A stretch of 5,196 bases of DNA from contig CALBSF010000211.1 in the NCBI GenBank assembly GCA_937927795.1, positions 1-5,196 on the forward strand, given 5' to 3'. The position numbers were made by a program, and so were the translations under genes. The DNA is from an uncultured Rickettsiales bacterium. GTDB lineage: Bacteria > Pseudomonadota > Alphaproteobacteria > Rickettsiales > UBA1997. This document shows positions 1 to 4,618 of this stretch, in pieces. The notes beneath the pieces are model-generated. The model did not search any database. It had not been told where the DNA came from and saw only the letters and a list, made by a program, of their open reading frames with translations. Within the stretch, counting starts at the first letter, position 1. The number at the start of each line of letters is the position of its first letter.

Positions 1-26
1 AGTTCAGACGTGTGCTCTTCCGATCT
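1..26 (+). other. Illumina TruSeq adapter remnant (artefact)
   Basis: The first 26 bases match the 3' part of the Illumina TruSeq read-2 adapter/primer, ending in GCTCTTCCGATCT. This is library sequence, not genome, so the biological sequence begins at about base 27. It also indicates that this edge is a physical contig or read end rather than an arbitrary cut. Confidence 0.97.
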
Positions 27-101
27 TAGCGTGGCAATCCATATTTACAAACTTACCTAGCTGTCAATATGGATTGCCACGCTACGCTCGCAATGACGGA
101 G
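27..101. repeat. Palindromic repeat copy 1, truncated at contig end
   Basis: A perfect 19-bp inverted repeat has arms at 27-45 and 66-84 and a 20-nt loop (46-65). The right arm runs on into CGCTCGCAATGACGGAG (85-101), the same tail as in copy 2 at 2487-2564. By comparison with copy 2, about 13 bases of the left arm (expected to resemble GTCATTGCGAGCG) are missing because the adapter starts there. The repeat lies downstream of the minus-strand hydrolase gene. It has no T tract in the right place to be an ordinary terminator. Elements of this GTCATTGCGAGC/GCAATCC type are dispersed in several AT-rich bacterial genomes; assigning it to a named family would be a guess. Confidence 0.85.
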
Positions 102-172
102 TTCGTTATCAATAGGTTTATGCTTTGGTATAGTAGCTGTTCGCATCTAAACAACACCAAAAAATAGAAAAA

Positions 173-931
173 CTAAAAATCAAAAATTGGCTTCACTGGA
201 ACATGATCTCTTTCTGGCTTACCTTCAACAACATTTTTCTTTTTACGACGGCGTCTGCGATCCCTTTTTACTTTGCGAACCTTGCTAGAATCAAGTGTCA
301 AACGCTGAGCTATGTGATTATTAACCGCTTTTTCAAATTCCACCAAATAATCCGCAAAAAAATGGTCGGCTTCTGGTATAACTTTATAAGTGATTTCCGC
401 TTCATTGCGAGCAGCTAATTTTTCAACTAATTTTGCAGTGTCAGATTCTTTAGTTATGTCGTCTTTTCCACCCTGAACCACTAATCCAGTAGAAGAACAA
501 GGAACTATAAAGCTAAAATCATATTTAGTAGCAGGAGGAGCAATTAAGATGTAATTTTCAATTTCTGGTCTTCTCATCACAGTTTGAAGCGCAATCCAAG
601 CGCCAAAAGAAAAGCCTGCAATCCAATAATCTGCAGCTTCCATATTTTGATCATGAAGCCAATTAATTATGGCCGTAGCATCTAAAAGTTCACCAACACC
701 ATTATCGAATTTTCCTTGCGATTTGCCAACGCCACGAAAATTAACTCTTAAAACTGAAAAACCATTATTAACAAACGCTTTGTAAAGAGCGTAAGTGATT
801 TTATTATTCATGGTTCCGCCATGTAGAGGATGAGGATGGAACACCAAAGCAACCGGAGCTTTTGGATTCTCGTTTTGATGATAACGACCCTCAATCCTGC
901 CAGCAGGACCATTGATTATAACTTCAGGCAT
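173..931 (-). CDS. Alpha/beta hydrolase, COG2945-like, with basic C-terminal tail
   Basis: A predicted cytoplasmic serine hydrolase of 252 aa; the substrate is unknown for this family. Visible motifs are HPHPLHGGTMNNK at residues 32-44 (the family hallmark near the oxyanion region), FRGVGKSQG at 65-73, the nucleophile elbow GFSFG at 106-110 (Ser108), the acid region GGKDD at 154-158 (Asp157 likely) and ADHFF at 188-192 (His190). The triad therefore looks intact. There is no signal peptide or membrane segment. The hydrolase fold seems to end near residue 210. The last 40 or so residues add a strongly basic stretch at 217-232, including RRRRRKKK, which is longer than I expect for this family. 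The ATG lies 5 nt after the stop of the 66-aa gene upstream, so the two are probably co-transcribed. The stop is TAG. No Shine-Dalgarno motif is seen. Confidence is high for fold and family, low for function. Confidence 0.93.
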   Translation of the reverse strand: MPEVIINGPAGRIEGRYHQNENPKAPVALVFHPHPLHGGTMNNKITYALYKAFVNNGFSVLRVNFRGVGKSQGKFDNGVGELLDATAIINWLHDQNMEAADYWIAGFSFGAWIALQTVMRRPEIENYILIAPPATKYDFSFIVPCSSTGLVVQGGKDDITKESDTAKLVEKLAARNEAEITYKVIPEADHFFADYLVEFEKAVNNHIAQRLTLDSSKVRKVKRDRRRRRKKKNVVEGKPERDHVPVKPIFDF

Positions 932-936
932 TTAAT

Positions 937-1137
937 TTAATTTTGTATTTCGTCCCAAGGAAGAGGTCTGTCTTTAGAATCGACAGCTAATTGCGCAGAG
1001 CCAGCATATTTTGCCGCCATATATTTACCATGACCAGCGTGAACACCGTAATAGTAAATTGGCTCAATATCTTTGCCATTAAATTTCTTCTTTTCAACTG
1101 CTTTCACCCTGTTTTTAGGGTTATTCTTAGTGCCCAT
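937..1137 (-). CDS. Small conserved-looking hypothetical protein, 66 aa
   Basis: I do not recognise a named family. The protein begins MGTKNNPKNR, has a lysine-rich stretch (residues 12-19), a central aromatic/glycine segment PIYYYGVHAGHGKYMAAKYA (26-45) and an acidic C-terminus ending PLPWDEIQN. It has no signal peptide, membrane span or Cys pairs, so it is probably a small soluble cytoplasmic protein. Real coding is supported by its position: it is the first gene of a tight minus-strand pair, ending 5 nt before the hydrolase start, and it faces pgk across a divergent intergenic region. The patterned HAGHGKYMA block looks like a conserved core rather than random sequence. No Shine-Dalgarno motif precedes the ATG. 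Its function is unknown; co-expression with the hydrolase is inferred. Confidence 0.75.
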   Translation of the reverse strand: MGTKNNPKNRVKAVEKKKFNGKDIEPIYYYGVHAGHGKYMAAKYAGSAQLAVDSKDRPLPWDEIQN

Positions 1138-1155
1138 AATTTTTGTAAATAAATA

Positions 1156-1185
1156 TTGAAAAAAAACAAAAGAGGCAAGTAAGAT
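1156..1185 (+). promoter_or_regulatory. Possible sigma70-type promoter for pgk
   Basis: TTGAAA (1156-1161, five of six consensus) and TAAGAT (1180-1185, four of six) are separated by 18 nt, giving a leader of about 35-40 nt to the pgk ATG at 1230. Because pgk starts a strand switch, a promoter must lie in this 92-bp gap or inside the divergent small gene. The -10 box overlaps the candidate minus-strand -10 box, so divergent transcription could compete here. Confidence 0.4.
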
Positions 1186-1208
1186 AGAGATTCTTTTTAA
1201 AAAATCAA
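1181..1208 (-). promoter_or_regulatory. Possible promoter for the 66-aa gene/hydrolase unit
   Basis: On the minus strand, TTGATT (1203-1208) and TATCTT (1181-1186) are separated by 16 nt and would start transcription about 38 nt before the ATG at 1137. Each box matches four of six consensus bases. An alternative pair, TTGCCT (1173-1178) with TATTTA (1150-1155), has 17-nt spacing but would leave an almost leaderless mRNA. In AT-rich DNA such matches arise by chance, so this is weak. Confidence 0.22.
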
Positions 1209-1229
1209 GAAATTTTACTAAAAAACCTT

Positions 1230-2438
1230 ATGCCAAAATTTAATCGCTTAAAAGATTGCACAGTAACTAACAAAAATGTGATTGTTAGAGTTGACATTAA
1301 CGTTCCAGTAATTAATGGTAAAATAGAGGATGACACCAGAATTAGAGCGGTTATTCCCACCCTTAAATATTTAGCTGAAAATCAAGCAAAAGTGATAGTG
1401 ATTTCTCATTTTGGAAGGCCAGAAGGAAAAGTTGATCCATCAATGTCAATTAAGCAACTAGTTGCTCACACCCAAGAATTAATGGGCTCAATAAAGGTTA
1501 ATTTTATTGATGACTGCATCGGTGAAAAAGTGGTTAAAGCCGTTGAAAACACTGGATATGGCGAAATCATAATGCTAGAAAATTTACGTTTTTATAAAGA
1601 AGAAACCAAAAATGATCCACAATTTGCAGAAAAACTAGCTTTGCTTGGAAATTTATATGTTAATGACGCTTTTTCTTGCTCACACCGAGCTCACGCCTCT
1701 ATTACCGGCATTCCAGCAATTTTAAAATCTTGCGCCGGCTTTTTAATGGAAGCGGAATTAGATAATTTAACCAACCTCCTTGAAAATGCTAAAAAACCAA
1801 TGATGGCAGTGGTTGGGGGCGCAAAAGTTTCTAGTAAAATTGATTTATTAAATTGTCTAGTTACTAAAGCTCAAACCATTGTGGTTGGGGGCGGAATGGC
1901 AAATACCTTTCTTTTTGCTCTTGGAAAAAATATCGGCAATTCACTTTGTGAAAAAGACTTAAAAGATACCGCTTTAAACATTATCGAAAATGCTAAAAAA
2001 AATAATTGCAAAATTCTTTTGCCGCAAGATGTTGTGGTTACAAAAAAATTCGCTGAAAATTCTCCGTGCAAAATCATCTCAATTGATGAAGTCGCTTTAG
2101 ATGACATAATTGTTGACATAGGCGCATTTTCAATTGCAAACCTTACTTATGAACTAGAAAAACACCAAACTTTAGTTTGGAATGGCCCTTTAGGAGCCTT
2201 TGAAATAAAGCCATTTAATATAGGAACTGAAAGCTTTGCCAGAATTGCAGCCGCCCTCACCCACTCTAAAAAATTAATTTCAATTTCTGGCGGCGGCGAC
2301 TCTGTTAGCGCCCTAAATTCCGCTGGATTAACTAATGAATTCACTTACATCTCAACTGCCGGTGGAGCTTTTTTAGAATGGCTTGAAGGTAAGGATTTAC
2401 CTGGAGTTGCAGCTTTAAAAGTAGCTATCAAAAATTAA
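1230..2438 (+). CDS. pgk: Phosphoglycerate kinase
   Basis: Catalyses reversible phosphoryl transfer between 1,3-bisphosphoglycerate + ADP and 3-phosphoglycerate + ATP in the cytosol, in glycolysis or gluconeogenesis. At 402 aa it is full length for bacterial PGK. The N-terminal domain shows the PGK signature VRVDINVP (residues 19-26), DDTRIRA (34-40, Arg37), SHFGRP (59-64), ENLRF (117-121) and FSCSHRAHAS (148-157, Arg153), which bind phosphoglycerate. The C-terminal nucleotide domain shows GGAKVSSK (196-203), GGGMANTFL (220-228), WNGPLGAFE (317-324 plus flank), GGGDS (354-358) and STAGGA (375-380). No key residue appears lost. The start fits the family N-terminus (MPKFNRLKD). It stands alone: no gap, fba or pyk gene is visible, and the next gene on the strand is over 300 bp away. 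No Shine-Dalgarno motif is seen. Confidence 0.98.
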   Translation: MPKFNRLKDCTVTNKNVIVRVDINVPVINGKIEDDTRIRAVIPTLKYLAENQAKVIVISHFGRPEGKVDPSMSIKQLVAHTQELMGSIKVNFIDDCIGEKVVKAVENTGYGEIIMLENLRFYKEETKNDPQFAEKLALLGNLYVNDAFSCSHRAHASITGIPAILKSCAGFLMEAELDNLTNLLENAKKPMMAVVGGAKVSSKIDLLNCLVTKAQTIVVGGGMANTFLFALGKNIGNSLCEKDLKDTALNIIENAKKNNCKILLPQDVVVTKKFAENSPCKIISIDEVALDDIIVDIGAFSIANLTYELEKHQTLVWNGPLGAFEIKPFNIGTESFARIAAALTHSKKLISISGGGDSVSALNSAGLTNEFTYISTAGGAFLEWLEGKDLPGVAALKVAIKN

Positions 2439-2486
2439 TAATTGCAATTAACATAACCAACACATTAACAAGGACATAGGAAGTTT

Positions 2487-2564
2487 GTCATTGCGAGCGC
2501 AAGCGAAGCAATCCAATGTACTGGGAAATAATGGATTGCTTCGCTTGCACTCGCAATGACGGAG
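2487..2564. repeat. Palindromic repeat copy 2, 29-bp stem
   Basis: The arms at 2487-2515 and 2532-2560 are complementary over 29 bp with a single mismatch (C2498 opposite A2549) around a 16-nt loop. The right flank GGAG (2561-2564) is shared with copies 1 and 3. The core reads GTCATTGCGAG...GCAATCCA. Compared with copy 1, the outer and inner blocks are the same but the middle of both arms changes together. It is non-coding and could fold as a long RNA hairpin or a DNA cruciform. It resembles REP/MITE-type small palindromes; no transposase is nearby. Confidence 0.93.
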
Positions 2565-2589
2565 GTTGGTAACTTCATTTATTCGGCAC

Positions 2590-2625
2590 GCAAGTGACCT
2601 TACTTATGCTCGCAATGACGGAGTT
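2590..2625. repeat. Degenerate partial palindromic repeat copy 3
   Basis: GCTCGCAATGACGGAGTT at 2608-2625 is identical to 86-103 in copy 1. The sequence before it (GCAAGT at 2590-2595 and ACTTATGC at 2602-2609) forms only a short bulged hairpin, so the long second arm is missing. It begins about 25 bp after copy 2 in the same orientation. A run of six T (2624-2629) follows, so it could contribute to termination after pgk, but the stem is weak. Confidence 0.7.
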
Positions 2626-2673
2626 TTTTATTTGTTAATGCACATGTAATCACTAAAAATATTGCCAAAACTA

Positions 2674-2701
2674 TTGACAAAATATTATTTTTTACTATAG
2701 T
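2674..2701 (+). promoter_or_regulatory. Strong sigma70-like promoter upstream of lipoprotein
   Basis: A perfect -35 box TTGACA (2674-2679) is followed after 16 nt by TATAGT (2696-2701, five of six consensus). Transcription would start near 2708, giving a leader of about 44 nt to the ATG at 2752. It is the best promoter match in the window and may also feed thiL and downstream genes by readthrough. Confidence 0.65.
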
Positions 2702-2751
2702 TTTCAACCCTTGGTTAGGCATTTTTTAAACTTTAACTATCAAAAAATTTT

Positions 2752-2961
2752 ATGAACAAAAAACTTCTAGGATCTTTCCTTACTTTAATTGCAGCTCTAA
2801 GCCTTGCAACTTCTTGCTCTGCTTTTAAAAGCAATTCTAAAAACGAAAAAAAGCAAGAAAATAAATCTCAAGTTTCTGCTGATGATGAAGATGATAAACC
2901 AGCTTCAAAAAAAGACAAAAAAAGAAAAAAAATTAAACATAAAGGTTCAGAAATTAAATAG
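2752..2961 (+). CDS. Small putative lipoprotein, lysine-rich, 69 aa
   Basis: A short protein with a classic lipoprotein signal: basic start MNKK, hydrophobic core LLGSFLTLIAALSLA (residues 5-19) and a lipobox-like ATSC with Cys22 as the predicted lipidation site. The Ala at -3 is less common than Leu but allowed. The mature part is only about 48 residues: a polar Ser/Asn/Lys segment, an acidic patch ADDEDD (43-48), then a strongly basic tail at 53-64 (KKDKKRKKIKHK). It is predicted to be disordered and anchored to a membrane facing the periplasm. No family is recognised; small entericidin-like or charge-rich lipoproteins are only a loose analogy. It has its own strong promoter and a terminator 15 nt after its TAG stop, so it looks like a monocistronic gene. 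Confidence 0.78.
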   Translation: MNKKLLGSFLTLIAALSLATSCSAFKSNSKNEKKQENKSQVSADDEDDKPASKKDKKRKKIKHKGSEIK

Positions 2962-2976
2962 TTTTTAAACCTATTT

Positions 2977-3008
2977 AAAGCCCCACTATTTTGTAAGTGG
3001 GGCTTTTT
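2977..3008 (+). terminator. Intrinsic terminator between lipoprotein gene and thiL
   Basis: A perfect 11-bp stem (2977-2987 pairing with 2996-3006, core GCCCCACT/AGTGGGGC) has an 8-nt loop and ends in TTTTT (3004-3008). It is placed 15 nt after the lipoprotein stop, as expected for rho-independent termination. Unusually, its T tract ends only 5 nt before the thiL ATG at 3014. Confidence 0.9.
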
Positions 3009-3013
3009 AAAAC

Positions 3014-3964
3014 ATGAAAGAATTTCAGATAATTGAAAAATATTTTAAGCCACTAAGTAAAAACTCAAGCACCTCTCAAAATTTAGATGATGACGCCGCA
3101 AAGATCTCTTTAAAATCAGACGAAGAATTAATAATTAGTAAAGACTTAGCAATTGAAAATGTGCATTTTTTATTAAAAGATGGCGGCTTTAAAATTGCAA
3201 AAAAATTATTATATTCCAACCTTTCCGACCTTGCTGCTTGCGGCGCTAGGCCAGCTTATTATATGCTTGGTTTTTCTAAAAATAACAAATTAGATGCAAG
3301 TTTTTATGAAGATTTTGCTAAAGGATTAAAATCTGCGCAAAAAGAATTTGATATTGATTTAATTGGCGGCGACACAGTTTATTCAGAGAATTTGGTTTTT
3401 TCTATCACAATTTTTGGAATTATAAAAAAAAGCAAAAACTTACTTAGAAATCAAGCAAAAGATGGTGATTTAATTTTTGTTACTAATTTTATTGGCGATG
3501 CTTATTTGGCAAGAAAATATCCAGAAATTTATCCAAAAAATAATCGACATTTTTTTCCAATTCCAAGAATTAATTTTACTCAAAAATTATTAGAAAAAAA
3601 TTTATCAAAATGTGCTACGGATATATCTGACGGGCTTTTTGCTGATTTGAATAATATTTGTAAAACTTCGAATCTTGATGCTGAAATTTTTTTAGATAAA
3701 ATTCCATTTTCAAAAATCGCAAAAAATTTTTTAAGTAAAAATTCAAAAGAAAATATTTTAGATTTATGTAGCGGCGGTGAAGATTATGAAATAATATTTA
3801 CTTGTAATCAAAAAAATAAAAATAAAATTCTTGCCTTGGCAAAAGAAATGAAGCTTAGAGTGTCAAGCATTGGCAGCCTTAAAAAAAGCAAAAAACCAAC
3901 CGTTATTTTATTTGATAAAAATCAGAAAAAAATAAATATAAAAAAATTTGGCTATGAACATTAA
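3014..3964 (+). CDS. thiL: Thiamine-monophosphate kinase
   Basis: ThiL phosphorylates thiamine monophosphate with ATP to give the cofactor thiamine diphosphate, the last step of the bacterial pathway, in the cytosol. The protein is 316 aa, normal for the family. The N-terminal AIRS-like domain shows the family start MKEFQIIEKYF, the Mg/ATP site LDDDAA (24-29), SKDLAIENVHF (42-52), NLSDLAACGARP (69-80) and GGDT (118-121). The C-terminal domain has DISDGLFADL (203-212) and SGGEDYEI (253-260). The DDDAA form replaces the more common GDDAA, with the following aspartates kept. The second half is very AT- and lysine-rich. The start at 3014 is supported by the N-terminal match, yet it is only 5 nt after an intrinsic terminator and has no clear ribosome binding site. 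It overlaps the next gene by 11 nt. No other thi gene is present in the window. Confidence 0.96.
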   Translation: MKEFQIIEKYFKPLSKNSSTSQNLDDDAAKISLKSDEELIISKDLAIENVHFLLKDGGFKIAKKLLYSNLSDLAACGARPAYYMLGFSKNNKLDASFYEDFAKGLKSAQKEFDIDLIGGDTVYSENLVFSITIFGIIKKSKNLLRNQAKDGDLIFVTNFIGDAYLARKYPEIYPKNNRHFFPIPRINFTQKLLEKNLSKCATDISDGLFADLNNICKTSNLDAEIFLDKIPFSKIAKNFLSKNSKENILDLCSGGEDYEIIFTCNQKNKNKILALAKEMKLRVSSIGSLKKSKKPTVILFDKNQKKINIKKFGYEH

Positions 3965-4616
3965 AAAACTTTTTACCTCGTCAGATAAAAAAGATAAAGA
4001 AATTTATGCTGGCTCTTTTACCAGAACATTTGCAGCCGGAATAGATGTGTGGATTGTAATGTTTTTAAGAGGAATTTTTTTACAAGCATCTGCAATTTTA
4101 TTTTTAAACGATGAAGTGCAAAATTTTGCCAAAGAATTTGGTGATTATTTTGGCACTGCAAATATGAAATTTAATATTGATCATATTAATTTCTTAATGA
4201 ATCATCGAATATTTTATATTTCGATTTTCATTTATGCTTTTGTGATATTTATTGGAGCCTTTTACCACGCCTATCTAAACTCTTCGGCTTGGAGAGGGAC
4301 GATTGGAAAAAGATTAATGAAAATTATGATTATTAAAAACGATATGTCGCCAATTACAATTTGGAGAGGCTTTGCTCATTATTTTCTTTCAATCTTGCCA
4401 TTTGCATTTGTATTATATTTAATTGTTTATCAATTGGCGAAAAATATGACCTTGCTTCAAGCAATCAGTGACAATCCTGTAAATGTTTTTTTGGGAATAA
4501 TTTTTGTATTATGGGTTCAGCTTCATTTATTTACCAAAAAGAAAATTACTGCTTATGATTTAATTTGTAATACAATCTTTGTTAACGGCAGAACTGATGC
4601 CAAATTACCTTTTTAA
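3954..4616 (+). CDS. RDD family integral membrane protein
   Basis: A 220-aa inner-membrane protein of the RDD family, whose roles are mostly unknown (some members are linked to ion transport). The family pattern is visible: FTRTFAAGIDVWIV (residues 22-35, the Arg...Asp motif on helix 1), WRGTIGKRLMKIMII (113-127, the T-x-GKRLMxI loop) and a late Asp in ITAYDLICNTIFVNGR (198-213). Four hydrophobic segments are seen at about 29-52, 86-107, 140-161 and 176-194. I chose the ATG at 3954, inside the end of thiL (11-nt overlap); a TTG at 3948 would add only two residues and is less likely. The overlap suggests translational coupling with thiL, and rnd begins 2 nt after the stop. There is no evidence that its function relates to thiamine. 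Confidence 0.88.
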   Translation: MNIKKLFTSSDKKDKEIYAGSFTRTFAAGIDVWIVMFLRGIFLQASAILFLNDEVQNFAKEFGDYFGTANMKFNIDHINFLMNHRIFYISIFIYAFVIFIGAFYHAYLNSSAWRGTIGKRLMKIMIIKNDMSPITIWRGFAHYFLSILPFAFVLYLIVYQLAKNMTLLQAISDNPVNVFLGIIFVLWVQLHLFTKKKITAYDLICNTIFVNGRTDAKLPF

Positions 4617-4618
4617 AA

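Larger units (their letters stand above)
2439..2751. other. 313-bp intergenic region with repeats and promoter
   Basis: No ORF or tRNA is visible between pgk and the lipoprotein gene. From left to right it holds an AT-rich spacer containing a short TAATTGCAATTA palindrome (too weak to call a terminator), palindromic repeat copy 2 (2487-2564), a degenerate copy 3 followed by a T run (2590-2629), and a promoter at 2674-2701. I find no obvious pgk terminator with the standard GC stem plus T tract. The large palindrome may do that job. I see no TPP riboswitch signature (CUGAGA / ACCUGA pair). Confidence 0.7.

Noticed and set aside
27..84. Rho-independent terminator for the hydrolase gene
   Set aside because: The stem is long and strong but no T tract follows it on the minus strand, where the sequence runs into adapter; the repeat-family explanation fits better.
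203..418. Plus-strand 71-codon ORF
   Set aside because: It lies entirely antisense within the hydrolase gene, has no family resemblance, and the minus-strand reading has an intact catalytic triad.
1871..2344. Two minus-strand ORFs (1871-2119 and 2147-2344)
   Set aside because: Both are antisense to the well-supported pgk C-terminal domain; they are low-complexity shadow frames with no motifs.
2487..2625. CRISPR array or tRNA gene in the pgk-lipoprotein gap
   Set aside because: There are only one full and one partial repeat copies with no regular spacers, and no cloverleaf or T-loop GTTCRA-type sequence; the structure is a single long palindrome.
2439..3013. TPP riboswitch controlling thiL
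   Set aside because: The conserved CUGAGA and ACCUGA elements are absent from the lipoprotein leader and from the gap before thiL.
3948..3953. TTG start for the RDD gene
   Set aside because: It adds only two residues before an ATG at 3954 that gives a natural MNIKK start; no ribosome binding site favours the TTG.
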